A stretch of 64,000 nt of DNA, taken from positions 3,596,001-3,660,000 of the forward strand of contig NZ_CP049362.1 of NCBI RefSeq assembly GCF_019343455.1. The letters run 5' to 3'. Each line of letters begins with the position of its first letter. Within the stretch, counting starts at the first letter, position 1. Origin of the DNA: Alcaligenes ammonioxydans. GTDB lineage: Bacteria; Pseudomonadota; Gammaproteobacteria; Burkholderiales; Burkholderiaceae_B. Of this stretch, positions 35,118 through 46,348 are shown one piece after another. Position numbers and translations under genes: made by a program. The notes below the pieces were generated by a model, which saw only the letters and a program-made list of their open reading frames with translations, did not search any database and had not been told where the DNA came from.

Positions 35118-37160
35118 TCAGACAGATAGCCGATTGAACGCCGCTTTCAGGCGTTCAAACTCGAGGTTAAAGTCCAAGTTGCGACGTTGAGAAGTCATGG
35201 CAGCCATTACGCGACTGCCTTGGTTGTGAGGGCGAATCCAAACCCACACGCGGCGATCCCGGATATAGAACATCGAGAACACGCCAATAATCAAAAACAG
35301 ACAACCCAAGTACACAATGTACATGCCTGGGCTGCGTGCCACCTGGAATACACTGGCCTGAACCTGTTCAAAACTGTCCAGGGTCAACATCACCGGTGCC
35401 GGGTAATCCGGCAGATTAGCAAACGCCAGCACGGCAGATTGAATCCAACGGTTGGCCTCATTATTTTCCTGGCTGTAATCCAGTTCTGGCAAGCCTTGTT
35501 GCTGCCTGACCAAATCACGCAATTCCGACAAGGTGAACTGAATCATGGGGATAGCAAAACCCAGGATACGTTCCCGTTCAGCTTCGGGGACACGGCTGAT
35601 CAAACCATCAAAACCAGCACGTACAAAGGTTTGCAATGCCGTTTTGGACGCCGACAACATCAACTCTTTTTGCTCGGGTGACGAGGAGTTGCGCTCGGCA
35701 AAGCGTTCAGCCGCCTGGCTGACCAAGGCCTCATTCTGCGTAGCCGCCCGCAAATCCATGAATTCTTTTAAAGAACCCTTTTCGTCAGCCGGCAGACGCA
35801 CATAACGAAACGGCTCGGCGGGCGAAAAACGCATCCCGGCCAGAAACACCAGGGTGTCATCCAGTTCCACCGGCAGCATGTAATTCACAAACTCGCGAGA
35901 CTGCCCCTGGTCGTCAATCAAACGATAGTTCACGCTGGGGCCGACGTTCTTCAAATTCTGGTCTTTCTTGTTGGCAGCGCTACCGGTGACCGCCGCCACG
36001 TGCTCAATCATGGCCTTGGGCTGGGGGTCGCCCTCGGACAGGTTTTCCACATTAATGGGACGCAGTTCAGTCAACTGAACAGTCAGAGCATGCTCGCTGG
36101 GACTTTGCTGGGCAGTAATGCCCATGCTCTCACCCACTTTCCCATTCAACTCAAAGGGTGCGGCACTCGGACCCACCAGCGGATAGCCCTTCAGACTCAA
36201 CATACTGCCGCCATCGTCAAAACCGGACTGGTAAACCGTCACACCCTTGTAGCGTAACGGTTCGTTGACCTCGATCGTGCGCTCGAAGGTATCGCCCGTC
36301 ACGGGATCGGTTACTTCCACTTCGCTCTTGAAACTGCTGGGCATCCCCGTGGAGTAGTACTCCACCAGAAAACGCTTCAACTCCAAGGCGAACGGCAACG
36401 GCTGAATCAGCACCCCTTCACCGGAATTGACTACTGCTGTCGCCGTGCGCGCCCCTTCTGGCACCAGCATGTTGGCACGGAAGCTGGGATTGCCCAGACC
36501 CAGTCGTCCCGACTCGGGCACCTGGGAAATCAGCATATTTTCGGTAATCGGTTGTTTGCCACCCAACCACACCTGCAAACGCACGGGCAATTCGCTGTCA
36601 AGCAAACCGCCGACACAAATCACCACGATGGCCAGGTGCGCAAAAATGTATCCCAGCTTGTTGGCGCTCCCTTTTTTGGCCGCCATCATCATGCTGCCGT
36701 CATTATCATGACGCACACGCACCGCATAGCCTTGCGACTGCAGCCAGCCCTGAACCTGTTCACGATTATGCTCAGGGCCACCTGCGCTCTCCAGCTCGAC
36801 GCGGTGAGGGAAGGCTTTCAGGCTGCCACCGCGCACGTGCTCCTTGAACGTGCGCATTTCACGGATCATCTTGGGCGCATTGCGGATGACGCACAGCGTG
36901 GTCGATACCACCAGAAACGCCATAATGACCATGAACCATCCACTGTTGTAGACAGACCAGATCGAGAAATGATCGAACAACTCAAACCAGTAAGGTCCGA
37001 ATTGATCAATATAGGTATTGGCAGGCTGATTTTGTGCCAGAACGGTGCCGATCAGACTGGCTACGCAAATGAACATCAGCAAGCTGATGGCAAAGCGCAT
37101 CGAACCGAGCAATTCCAGGAAATCGGCCGCAAAGCGACGCACGGGAGATACTTTTTTCAC
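35118..37160 (-). CDS. resB: Cytochrome c biogenesis protein ResB (Ccs1)
   Basis: About 680 residues from a GTG at 37158-37160; a GTG at 37280 would add 40 residues of unlikely composition. Neither has a convincing ribosome-binding site, so the start is uncertain. Membrane segments lie near the N-terminus (LLGSMRFAISLLMFICVASLIG, then YNSGWFMVIMAFLVVSTTL and KLGYIFAHLAIVVICVGGLL) and one near the C-terminus (GMYIVYLGCLFLIIGVFSMFYI), with a large periplasmic domain between, the ResB/Ccs1 layout. It presents reduced apocytochrome to the CcsB heme exporter. Upstream lies the cytochrome c4 gene, a likely client. Confidence 0.9.
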   Translation of the reverse strand: MKKVSPVRRFAADFLELLGSMRFAISLLMFICVASLIGTVLAQNQPANTYIDQFGPYWFELFDHFSIWSVYNSGWFMVIMAFLVVSTTLCVIRNAPKMIREMRTFKEHVRGGSLKAFPHRVELESAGGPEHNREQVQGWLQSQGYAVRVRHDNDGSMMMAAKKGSANKLGYIFAHLAIVVICVGGLLDSELPVRLQVWLGGKQPITENMLISQVPESGRLGLGNPSFRANMLVPEGARTATAVVNSGEGVLIQPLPFALELKRFLVEYYSTGMPSSFKSEVEVTDPVTGDTFERTIEVNEPLRYKGVTVYQSGFDDGGSMLSLKGYPLVGPSAAPFELNGKVGESMGITAQQSPSEHALTVQLTELRPINVENLSEGDPQPKAMIEHVAAVTGSAANKKDQNLKNVGPSVNYRLIDDQGQSREFVNYMLPVELDDTLVFLAGMRFSPAEPFRYVRLPADEKGSLKEFMDLRAATQNEALVSQAAERFAERNSSSPEQKELMLSASKTALQTFVRAGFDGLISRVPEAERERILGFAIPMIQFTLSELRDLVRQQQGLPELDYSQENNEANRWIQSAVLAFANLPDYPAPVMLTLDSFEQVQASVFQVARSPGMYIVYLGCLFLIIGVFSMFYIRDRRVWVWIRPHNQGSRVMAAMTSQRRNLDFNLEFERLKAAFNRLSV

Positions 37161-37355
37161 AAGGGCTAGCTTAGGAGGTGTGGGGGGTTCACCGGAAACA
37201 TCCAGACTTGGAGCGCAGAACACGCCCAAAGTTCGATTACTGGACAAAACACCAACACGAGACCTGGCCTGAAGCGGCACTGCCCGTTGTTACGGCACCC
37301 AAACACTGCGGCCGTCAGGACTCGAAGCCGCAGCGAATACAGGTTTCAGACAGTC

Positions 37356-37374
37356 AGGGGGCCATTGGCCCCCT
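37356..37374. repeat. GC-rich inverted repeat after cytochrome c4 gene
   Basis: GGGGGCC (37357-37363) pairs with GGCCCCC (37367-37373) just after the cytochrome stop at 37383 as read on the minus strand. No T tract follows on that strand, so a terminator role is uncertain. Confidence 0.45.
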
Positions 37375-37382
37375 TTGACGGA

Positions 37383-38087
37383 TTAACGCAGGCCAGCTGC
37401 GAAATCGGATACGGCCGCAATGTCGGCATCCGACAAACGGTCTGCGATGTCATACATCATCGGGCTGTTGGCACGGTCGCCACTACGGAACAACTTGAGC
37501 TGATCCGCAATATAGGCGGGGTGCTGACCGGCCAGACGGGGGTACTGGCCGGGCATGCCGGCGCCATCGGGCGAATGGCAAGCCGCACAGGCAGGAACAC
37601 CGCGCTCGGGCAAACCACCCCGCCAGATCTTCTGGCCACGTACCATGGTGTCTTCCTTGGTCGCGTTAGCGGCCTGGTCCCAGTTCACCGCTTGCTGAGA
37701 CAGGTAAAACGCCACGTTCTTGATATCGTCTTCAGTCATACCGGCAGCAATGGCAGTCATCAGGCTGTTCGCGCCATCAGGACCACGGCGGGCAGGAACG
37801 GACTTCTCGTCCTTGGCACGGAAGTCGTGCAGCTGCTTGACCAGGTACTCGTACGGCTGGTGAGCCAGCGACGGGTTGACCGGAATAATACTGTTGCCGC
37901 CATCCCCGTGACAGGTCACACAGGCCAGCACGCCACGCGACATCTCACCTTGCAGGTAGAGCTGCTCGCCTTTGGCGGCATCAGGCTCGGGCAGACCAGC
38001 TGCATTGGCCACGTTAGCGGTAAAAACCACAGAGCAAGCCATCGTCAGGCTGCTTGCGATAACGACTCGGGAAAGCGCACGCTTCAT
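37383..38087 (-). CDS. Di-heme cytochrome c4
   Basis: 234 residues. A Sec signal peptide (about 1-29, ending ANVANA) leads into two cytochrome domains with heme motifs CVTCH (near residue 56) and CAACH (near 159). The PARRGPDGANSLM and GDRANSPMMYDIA segments supply the methionine axial ligands, in mirrored form as in cytochrome c4. It is periplasmic, probably membrane-associated, and passes electrons to terminal oxidases. Located upstream of resB and divergent from engB. Confidence 0.92.
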   Translation of the reverse strand: MKRALSRVVIASSLTMACSVVFTANVANAAGLPEPDAAKGEQLYLQGEMSRGVLACVTCHGDGGNSIIPVNPSLAHQPYEYLVKQLHDFRAKDEKSVPARRGPDGANSLMTAIAAGMTEDDIKNVAFYLSQQAVNWDQAANATKEDTMVRGQKIWRGGLPERGVPACAACHSPDGAGMPGQYPRLAGQHPAYIADQLKLFRSGDRANSPMMYDIADRLSDADIAAVSDFAAGLR

Positions 38088-38244
38088 TTGGACCTCGATA
38101 ATCGCGAATCAATCGGGGTGCCGCATGCGCCCCGCAAAAGCCACCGTAAGCCGCTGGTCAGTACCCAGTGGACTACGACATTACTGTTTCAAATCGAGAG
38201 ATTATACAATAGGCGCTGAACCAATATGGAATTACGCTGCAACC

Positions 38245-39884
<1,640 letters not shown>

Positions 39885-39903
39885 TTCACATCAATCAGAA
39901 CGC

Positions 39904-39933
39904 AAAAAACGCAGCCCATGAGCTGCGTTTTTT
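39904..39933. terminator. Bidirectional rho-independent terminator between hemB and dsbD
   Basis: AAAAAACGCAGC (39904-39915) pairs perfectly with GCTGCGTTTTTT (39922-39933) around a 6-nt loop. It has A tract on one side and T tract on the other, so it can stop transcription of both convergent genes. Confidence 0.95.
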
Positions 39934-40002
39934 GTTGCTTGTACGCGACGATCTACCGACTGTTAGGCACCGATAAGCCCGGTTTCGAAAAAATCAACGT
40001 CT

Positions 40003-41928
40003 TCAAGCACCGGCCAGAGCCTCATCCAACACTTTGGAAAAGCGGCTGGCATCCTGAAAACCAATCACGCGCAATTGCTCCAGCTGTTTCCCTTTGGAAT
40101 CAAAAAACAGGATGCCGGGAGGTCCAAACAAGCGGAAATGTTTCAGCAATGCCCGATCCTCAGGGGTGTTGGCCGTCACATCCACCTGCAGCAACTCAAA
40201 CTGCGCCATGCGTTGCGCGACGGCGGGATCGCTAAACGTGAAATTCTCCATTTCAATGCAGGACACACACCAGTCTGCGTAGAAATCCAGCATTACGGGG
40301 CGAGTGGTCTTGGCCAGACGCCCTTCCAGCTCCTGCAGGGTCAGTACGCGCTGGAACTCAACCTGGCTTTGGGCTGCCGTCACCGTACCCGAGGATTTCA
40401 GCCCTTCCAAAGGGCGAATCACGCTGGGGCGACCCAGGGCAATGCTGATCATCATCATGATGGCCCAGACCGCCAGCATCATGCCCACACCCTGTCGCAA
40501 GCCCGACCACGGCGTACGTGCAGCCGTGCCGCGCCCAAACGCGCCCAGCAAGGCAGCCGCCCACAAAGCCAGGACAACCCAGCCAAAGACAGCAATCGTG
40601 CCAGACATCAGGGGCGAGACCATCCACCAGGCGGTAGCCAGCAACAAGACACCAAAAGCGGTCTTGACGCTTTCCATCCAGGCGCCGGCCTTGGGCAAGA
40701 CACTGCCCGAACCCGCACCCACAATCAGCAGCAAGACGCCTGAACCCCAGGCCAAGGCAAACAGGGCCGAACCACCCAGGACCACATCCCCCGTCTGCGA
40801 GATAAACAGCAGCACGCCCGCCAGAGGCGCTGCCACGCAAGGACCGACAATCAGCGCAGACAGCATGCCCATCAGGAACACGCCACCCATCTGCCCGCCC
40901 GGCAAACGGTTCATGGTTTTATTCAAACGATTTTGCAGCGCCGCCGGAGCCTGTACCGTGAAGACATCCAGCATGGACAAGGCCAACACCACCAGGATCA
41001 AGGCGAACAGACCCAATACCCACGGGTTCTGCAACCAGCTCGCCAAACCGGCTCCCAGCAAGCCGGCGGCCACACCCAGCAAGGTGTAGACCAGGGACAG
41101 ACCCAGCACAAAGGCAAACGCCATCTTCAGGCCGTGCCAGCGCGATGGCGCAGGCTGATTCCGTCCAGCAATGATGGACAGCAAAATCGGCACCATCGGC
41201 AGGACGCAGGGCGTAAAGGACAGCAGCAAGCCAAACACAAAGCTCAGCAGCACGATCTGACCCCACCCAGCCTGCTTGAGGTAGTCGGCCAGACCCACAT
41301 CACTCAGGCTCAATGCCGAGGCCACCCCCGCACTACGGGAAGGGGCGACCGTGGAATCGGGGTTCGCCTGGGCCGGATTCTGGCTTGCCCCCTCTCCTGG
41401 GGCCGGCACCGACACCACGCCAAAAGGCCCGGCCACTTCCCAGCCCTGCCCGGTGGGGATCAAGGTCAGCGTTTGAGTCGACGGGGAATAGCATAGACCT
41501 GCGTCGGCACAACCCTGACTGACCACATCGACCGTCAGATCGTGTCCTATGGAGCTGTCTGCCAGGACCGGTACGCGCAACGTAACCGAATGGCGGTAGA
41601 CCTCCATGACCTCGTCAAAGGTAGGATCGTAAACCCGCTCTCCTTCGGGCAGTTGAAGCTTGCCTACCTGCTCCGCCTTCTCGGTCGAGACGGCGAAACG
41701 CTTGCGATACATATAGTATTCAGGCGCAATCTGAAAGTGGATATCCAGCTGATGGGGCTGACTCATGGCCGCCGTCAACACAAACGCCTGCTCAGGGTCC
41801 AGAAACTCTTCTTCTGCCTGCGCCGCCAAGGGCGTTGCCAGCCAAGCCAGCATCAGGGCAAAAAAAACAGCAAACCAGGCCCCAGGGCCGTGGGCGGAAA
41901 ATGGAGAACGCTTTAAAGACAAAGGCAC
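40003..41928 (-). CDS. dsbD: Thiol:disulfide interchange protein DsbD
   Basis: 641 residues from GTG 41926-41928 (GGA about nine bases upstream). A signal peptide (about 1-38) leads to the periplasmic alpha domain with CADAGLCYSP, whose two Cys are separated by the usual CxxxxxC spacing, then eight membrane helices of the beta domain (FTPCVLPMVPILLS and later VGPCVAAPLAGVL, one Cys each), then a thioredoxin-like gamma domain with DWCVSCIEME. It carries electrons from cytoplasmic thioredoxin to periplasmic DsbC/G and cytochrome assembly. Follows cutA by 37 bp, the usual cutA-dsbD pairing. Confidence 0.97.
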   Translation of the reverse strand: MPLSLKRSPFSAHGPGAWFAVFFALMLAWLATPLAAQAEEEFLDPEQAFVLTAAMSQPHQLDIHFQIAPEYYMYRKRFAVSTEKAEQVGKLQLPEGERVYDPTFDEVMEVYRHSVTLRVPVLADSSIGHDLTVDVVSQGCADAGLCYSPSTQTLTLIPTGQGWEVAGPFGVVSVPAPGEGASQNPAQANPDSTVAPSRSAGVASALSLSDVGLADYLKQAGWGQIVLLSFVFGLLLSFTPCVLPMVPILLSIIAGRNQPAPSRWHGLKMAFAFVLGLSLVYTLLGVAAGLLGAGLASWLQNPWVLGLFALILVVLALSMLDVFTVQAPAALQNRLNKTMNRLPGGQMGGVFLMGMLSALIVGPCVAAPLAGVLLFISQTGDVVLGGSALFALAWGSGVLLLIVGAGSGSVLPKAGAWMESVKTAFGVLLLATAWWMVSPLMSGTIAVFGWVVLALWAAALLGAFGRGTAARTPWSGLRQGVGMMLAVWAIMMMISIALGRPSVIRPLEGLKSSGTVTAAQSQVEFQRVLTLQELEGRLAKTTRPVMLDFYADWCVSCIEMENFTFSDPAVAQRMAQFELLQVDVTANTPEDRALLKHFRLFGPPGILFFDSKGKQLEQLRVIGFQDASRFSKVLDEALAGA

Positions 41929-41965
41929 AAATCTATTCCGATTTATTAGGCTGGGCTAACTGCAC

Positions 41966-42352
41966 TCACGCAGGGCGTGTCTGGGTACGAACCCAATCCA
42001 GATAAGCGGTGAAACCACCAACAACCGGAAGCACAATCAATTCTGGCAGCTCGTAAGGATGCTGCTCACACAAGCGATCTGCCAATTCCGGTAGCCGGGC
42101 CACTGTGGTTTTGAAAGTCAGCGTGATTTCCTCATCGCCTTGCAACTCCCCTTGCCACATGTACATGGACAAGCTGCTGGGCGCAAGGTTCGCACAAGCG
42201 GCAATTCCGTCCTCAACCAGATGATGAGCCAGATATTTGGCCAGCATCATATCCGGCACCGTGGTTTGCGCCAGCACCAGCTGCTGCGCGTCCAGATCGG
42301 GCAAGGTCAAGGCTAAGGGCGTTTTGGAATTAGGGGGAGTATCAGCGGACAT
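41966..42352 (-). CDS. cutA: Divalent-cation tolerance protein CutA
   Basis: 128 residues, with about 15-20 more at the N-terminus than the E. coli protein. The core shows AKYLAHHLVEDGIAACANL, MYMWQGELQGDEEITLTFKTT and HPYELPELIVLPVVGG, all characteristic of the trimeric CutA1 fold. The exact role in copper tolerance remains unclear in the family. ATG at 42350-42352 with AGGAG seven bases upstream. First gene of the cutA-dsbD pair. Confidence 0.95.
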   Translation of the reverse strand: MSADTPPNSKTPLALTLPDLDAQQLVLAQTTVPDMMLAKYLAHHLVEDGIAACANLAPSSLSMYMWQGELQGDEEITLTFKTTVARLPELADRLCEQHPYELPELIVLPVVGGFTAYLDWVRTQTRPA

Positions 42353-42399
42353 GCGGGGCTCCTAGTCAGAGCCCTTAGTGTAGCGCCGGATGGCAATGC

Positions 42400-43374
42400 T
42401 TAGCTGCCAGCCCGGGGACGACTCAAGCCGCTCAATGTTTCAGACGGGCGCTCGCCAAAGCTATGCCGGTAATCCGCGGAAAACTGCCCCAAATGCGTAA
42501 AACCGCAAGCCAAGGCAACCTCGGTGACCGACATCCCGCCTTGTTGCAAGTAACGCCGGGCTGCCTCCAAACGCATTTGTTTCAAACGTGCCATGGGGGC
42601 TACGCCCAGATGCTCCCGGAACCCTGCGTACAGACTGCGCACGCTCACACCGGCCGCCTGGGCAATATCGCCAATGGTGATAGGCTGACCGGCCTGGCTT
42701 TCCATGAAGTCCAGGGCACGCCGCAAAACATGGGGCAAAGCGGCCGGCGTCTTGTGCGCAGGCTGATTGTGCTGATGCAGTTCGAACAAGGCATAAATCA
42801 GGGTCTGCTCAAACTGGCGCACCTGACGGGGCTGGTCGAACAAGGTGCCATCGGACACTTCGGCAAACTGCCAGTCCAGCAGGCGACGCAGGCTGGCACC
42901 ACCGGGCGCATCAAAAGGAATGGAGGGCTGAAACTCCAATGGGCCACGCACGGGCTGCGCAAAATAGTCCTGATAATGACGCTCCAGCCCTTGGCGACCT
43001 ATACGGACGAACAACTTGTCGGCTTCCAGGCTGTGTTCCATGCTGAAAGCTTGCGTCGGGCTGATGATGGAAGCCAGACGTGATGTGGAGGCAAAGCGTC
43101 CATGTTCCGTATGGATCTGCTCTTGCCCCGACAGGGGAATCTGCAAGAGATAGAAGTCATCCAGCGGCTGAGGCTCAATCTGCACCTGCGCCCCATAGCG
43201 CAAACGACCATAGGCCACATCCTGGCCTTGGCGTAAATACAGACGGGCGTTCAGGCGCTGACGCGTATCCGCCAGGGTCAGGCTGTGCGGACAGAAAACC
43301 TGGGAGATATAGTGCTGAACGCAGTCCACATCCTGCGAATGCAGCTGGGCATAGCGATTCAGTATGGTGGTCAT
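42400..43374 (-). CDS. AraC family transcriptional activator
   Basis: 324 residues. The C-terminal 100 residues hold two helix-turn-helix units (ITIGDIAQAAGVSVRSLYAGFREHLGV and MSVTEVALACGFTHLGQFSADYRHSFGERPSE), the AraC/XylS signature. The N-terminal 200 residues resemble the AraC-binding-like cupin domain of activators of aromatic and related catabolic operons. It lies just downstream of the flavin reductase and monooxygenase genes on the same strand, which makes it their probable regulator. Confidence 0.92.
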   Translation of the reverse strand: MTTILNRYAQLHSQDVDCVQHYISQVFCPHSLTLADTRQRLNARLYLRQGQDVAYGRLRYGAQVQIEPQPLDDFYLLQIPLSGQEQIHTEHGRFASTSRLASIISPTQAFSMEHSLEADKLFVRIGRQGLERHYQDYFAQPVRGPLEFQPSIPFDAPGGASLRRLLDWQFAEVSDGTLFDQPRQVRQFEQTLIYALFELHQHNQPAHKTPAALPHVLRRALDFMESQAGQPITIGDIAQAAGVSVRSLYAGFREHLGVAPMARLKQMRLEAARRYLQQGGMSVTEVALACGFTHLGQFSADYRHSFGERPSETLSGLSRPRAGS

Positions 43375-43496
43375 GAGCGTCGCAACAAGCGATAAAAAAG
43401 CTGTGCCCTAGTGTGACACAGCCTCCCGCACTGCAACATCGAGACAATCCCTAGGCCGGGCTCACAGGGCCGGCCAAAGGTCGCTACGTCGACGAG

Positions 43497-44042
43497 CTAC
43501 TGCCCCTGAAACCGTCCAAACCGCCCCTGCCAATACAGCAGGGGCGAATCCTGCTCTTGCTCGGCATGATGCACCTGCAGCACACGGCCCAGCACCAAGG
43601 CGTGGCTGTGACGCTCGATGACCTCCACAATCTGGCAAGCCAAAGCGGCAGGGGCCTGTCGAGCCAGCCAAATACCATGCTCGGTACACAGCCAATCGTG
43701 CCCGGCATAACGTGCATCACCTTGCTCGCCTTTGAAACCGGCAAACTGCAGAGCCAGGTCAGCCTGTTGGGCACCCAGCATATTTACACCAAACAAACCG
43801 CTGTCGCGCATCAAAGGCCAGGACGAGGAGCTTTGATTGACGCAAACCAGCACTTCTGCAGGATCCGCCGCTACCGAGGTCACCGAGGTCGCCGTCAGAC
43901 CACTGCGCTGACCTTGATGTTCAACCGTAATCACACTGGCTGTGCCGCCCAGATGGCGCATAGCACGTTTGAACTGATCGGCAGAAACTCCCGGCGCCTC
44001 AAGCGCTTGTTCTGTCGGTAAGAAAGCCAATTCCACAGGCAT
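43497..44042 (-). CDS. Flavin reductase (FMN/FAD, HpaC-like) domain protein
   Basis: 181 residues. FKRAMRHLGGTASVITVEHQGQRSGLTATSVTSVAADPAEVLVCVNQSSSSWP is the typical opening of the flavin reductase fold, which binds flavin non-covalently and NAD(P)H, followed by FGVNMLGAQQ. It supplies reduced flavin to a partner monooxygenase, here the luciferase-like protein encoded directly upstream. ATG at 44040-44042 with an AAGGTG site. A 7-bp stem (44070-44090) lies in the 121-bp gap after the monooxygenase gene and may set the ratio of the two products. Confidence 0.92.
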   Translation of the reverse strand: MPVELAFLPTEQALEAPGVSADQFKRAMRHLGGTASVITVEHQGQRSGLTATSVTSVAADPAEVLVCVNQSSSSWPLMRDSGLFGVNMLGAQQADLALQFAGFKGEQGDARYAGHDWLCTEHGIWLARQAPAALACQIVEVIERHSHALVLGRVLQVHHAEQEQDSPLLYWQGRFGRFQGQ

Positions 44043-44163
44043 GATTCACCTTTTCTAATCGTAGGGGCAGCGCTGTCATCCGAACAGCGCCGCTTGCAGG
44101 GCGCACATGTACTGGCTATTCCCCCGGCAAGTCAGCCCCTGCCCGATAGCCAGCCGATCGCTC

Positions 44164-45249
44164 TTAGCGAATGCCGCGCTGCTGCAACAAAGGCAGCACA
44201 GTATCACGGAAATACGGGAATTCCTGAACATAGTCCACAAAGGACAAGGTTGTTCCCCGGAAACCGGCCGCGTGCAGTGCACACAAACCATCAGCCACTT
44301 GCTCGGGCGTACCCACCAGCGGGAAGCCGCCATGACCGGCTGCCATACGTTCGCGAATCTGTTCCAGCAGCTCATGCGGGAAGGAGTGCGCATGGGCAAA
44401 CTGCAGGCGCATCAGATTGTCGACCGCGCCATTGTCGATGTTGCCCATGATGCGCTCCCACTCAGCCTTGGCTTCAGCTTCGGTGGGACGGCACACCACA
44501 TGCGAAAAGGTCATCACATCGACCTTGCGACCTTGCGACTCGCCCAACGCCTTCAGTTCAGCCACTTCCTTGGCGGAACGGTCCAGCTCCATGGCCGGGG
44601 TGAACAGGAAATTGGCATTACGACTGGCGAACTCACGTCCCTGACCGGAACCGGCAGCATTAAAGATAGGCGGATCAAACTCAGGGCGAGGATTGCCATA
44701 TACTCCCTTGGCCTGGAAATACTTGCCGTCCCAATCGAAACGGCCGTCGTGGTGCCAGATCTTCTTGATCAGGTCGAACCATTCCTGAGCATAGCCATAC
44801 CGGGTTTCATGATCGTCCGGCAACGTGACTCCCAAGGCGTCGTATTCAGGCTTGTTCCAGCCCGCCACAATATTTAGACCAACCCGATTGCCACTCATCT
44901 GCGCCATGGTGGCGATCTGCTTGGCAATCACCACGGGGTGGTTGGCAACGGTATGCACAGTGGCAAACACGCTGATATTGCGAGTGTTAGCCAGCAAGGC
45001 CGTCGCCCAGGTCACGGTTTCCAGCACATAGCCATGAAAATCGGTTTCGCCGCCGTAACCGATCCAACGGGCAATGGGCAGCATGAAGTCGATGCCAGCC
45101 TCATCCAGCAGCTTGCCCAGCTTCAGATTGTTTTCCCAAGTAGCCTGCCAGCGATCCGGCAAGGTCGATACCGTCATGCCGCCGCCACAATTGGTGGCAA
45201 ACGTACCCAGCAGAAACTTATCGTGTGTCAGCAATGTATTCTGTGCCAT
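44164..45249 (-). CDS. Luciferase-like FMNH2-dependent monooxygenase
   Basis: 361 residues, TIM-barrel luciferase-like family. Recognised by IGYGGETDFHGYVLETVTWATALLA near residue 60, VFATVHTVANHPVVIAKQIATMAQMSGNRVGLNIVAGWNKPEYDALG and NAAGSGQGREFASRNANFLFT. The VAGWNKPEY and early segments resemble RutA (pyrimidine-ring-opening) and related dimethyl-sulfide/sulfone oxygenases; none of the other rut genes is nearby, so the substrate is open. ATG 45247-45249 with AGGAG. The partner flavin reductase is the next gene. Confidence 0.9.
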   Translation of the reverse strand: MAQNTLLTHDKFLLGTFATNCGGGMTVSTLPDRWQATWENNLKLGKLLDEAGIDFMLPIARWIGYGGETDFHGYVLETVTWATALLANTRNISVFATVHTVANHPVVIAKQIATMAQMSGNRVGLNIVAGWNKPEYDALGVTLPDDHETRYGYAQEWFDLIKKIWHHDGRFDWDGKYFQAKGVYGNPRPEFDPPIFNAAGSGQGREFASRNANFLFTPAMELDRSAKEVAELKALGESQGRKVDVMTFSHVVCRPTEAEAKAEWERIMGNIDNGAVDNLMRLQFAHAHSFPHELLEQIRERMAAGHGGFPLVGTPEQVADGLCALHAAGFRGTTLSFVDYVQEFPYFRDTVLPLLQQRGIR

Positions 45250-45757
45250 CGCCAGTCTCCTGAAAATCGTCGTTCTTTGCAGCCCGCCACCATGGCAAAG
45301 CTGATATAGCGCAGATTTTAGGGAGCGGCCGTCAGCCCTACTATCGAATCACTGCGGGTTTTATCAATTGCCTGCAATTATTTGAACCATAAAGCGATAC
45401 ACAGCACCCATATCAGTAAAAACCCTTATATAACAGCGTCTTGCTGTCAATACAGGCAGCGTTTTCCTGATCACGAAACCAGTAAGCGGGCCTTTACGCT
45501 GAACGTGGGATCAATGGGTGCGGGAATTTGAAAACAGTCTCGGCAAGCATGCGAAGGCAGGCGGGGCCTCAAACTTCCTGGTCTAAAGGGGGGCTGCTGC
45601 GCGGGCAAACTAAAAACAAATACGGGTGAGGCCGGAACCCCATGCCCGCGTCTGGAACATCCAGAGCCTTCTTCTCAGGGTGCAAGAAAGACCGTGGGAA
45701 TAAAAAAACGGACTCCTGAGAGTCCGTTTTCAATACTACGAGAGAAACAAGCGATGC
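45250..45757. other. 508-bp gap between the monooxygenase gene and rplQ
   Basis: It holds the monooxygenase promoter (not located) and the terminator of the ribosomal-protein transcript at 45701-45730. No frame with recognisable coding features was seen. Confidence 0.5.
45701..45730 (-). terminator. Rho-independent terminator of the rpoA-rplQ transcript
   Basis: ACGGACTC (45708-45715) pairs with GAGTCCGT (45720-45727) around CTGA; on the minus strand TTTTTTT follows. It begins 27 bp after the rplQ stop. Confidence 0.93.
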
Positions 45758-46144
45758 TTATTCAGCAGCGGCTTCTTCCTGAACTTCTGGACGATCCACC
45801 AGCTCCATGAATGCCATAGGAGCGTTGTCACCCTGACGGAAACCCATTTTCAGGATGCGGGTGTAGCCACCGTTACGCTCTTGGTAACGTGGGCCGAAAA
45901 CTTCAAACAGCTTGGTCACTGCATCGCGGTCGCGCAGACGGGCGAAAGCCAGACGACGGTTTGCCAAGGTTGGGTTTTTAGCCAAAGTGATCAGGGGCTC
46001 AACCACGCGGCGCAGCTCTTTAGCTTTAGGCAGGGTGGTTTTGATGGCTTCGTGGGTCAGCAGGGACACGGACATGTTGCGGAACATGGCCAAACGGTGG
46101 CTGCTGGTACGATTCAGTTTACGTAGACCGTGACGGTGACGCAT
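45758..46144 (-). CDS. rplQ: 50S ribosomal protein L17
   Basis: 128 residues. [24 protein letters not shown] is the invariant L17 start, and [17 protein letters not shown] and [10 protein letters not shown] follow. L17 is at the polypeptide exit-tunnel side of the large subunit. It is the last gene of the run, separated from rpoA by an unusually long 204-bp spacer with a strong hairpin; the terminator lies after it. Confidence 0.99.
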   Translation of the reverse strand: MRHRHGLRKLNRTSSHRLAMFRNMSVSLLTHEAIKTTLPKAKELRRVVEPLITLAKNPTLANRRLAFARLRDRDAVTKLFEVFGPRYQERNGGYTRILKMGFRQGDNAPMAFMELVDRPEVQEEAAAE

Positions 46145-46273
46145 GATGATTTTCCTAAATAATGAATCTTAGTTGGCACGCCGCGTATGCGACATGCGTA
46201 AATCCGGTTCTTCTATCAGCTAAGCTGCGGACCAGATGGACAACGTAAAACAATAGCACATTTTTAGCCGCCA

Positions 46274-46315
46274 CCTACACTTTTTGCAGGTGTACCACAC
46301 CAGAAAAAGTGTAGG
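46274..46315. repeat. Two-part hairpin in the rpoA-rplQ spacer
   Basis: The 12-base arms 46274-46285 and 46304-46315 are perfect inverted repeats, and inside them GGTGT (46289-46293) pairs with ACACC (46297-46301). No T tract follows on the coding strand. It can fold into a 17-bp stem with a small internal loop in the mRNA between rpoA and rplQ. Confidence 0.85.
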
Positions 46316-46348
46316 CAGCGTCTAAGAAATGACTGTCTTGCTTACTAC

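Noticed and set aside
37281..37382. Extended 5' part of resB from GTG 37280
   Set aside because: The extra 40 residues have no ResB-like features and no ribosome-binding site; the shorter start fits the family better.
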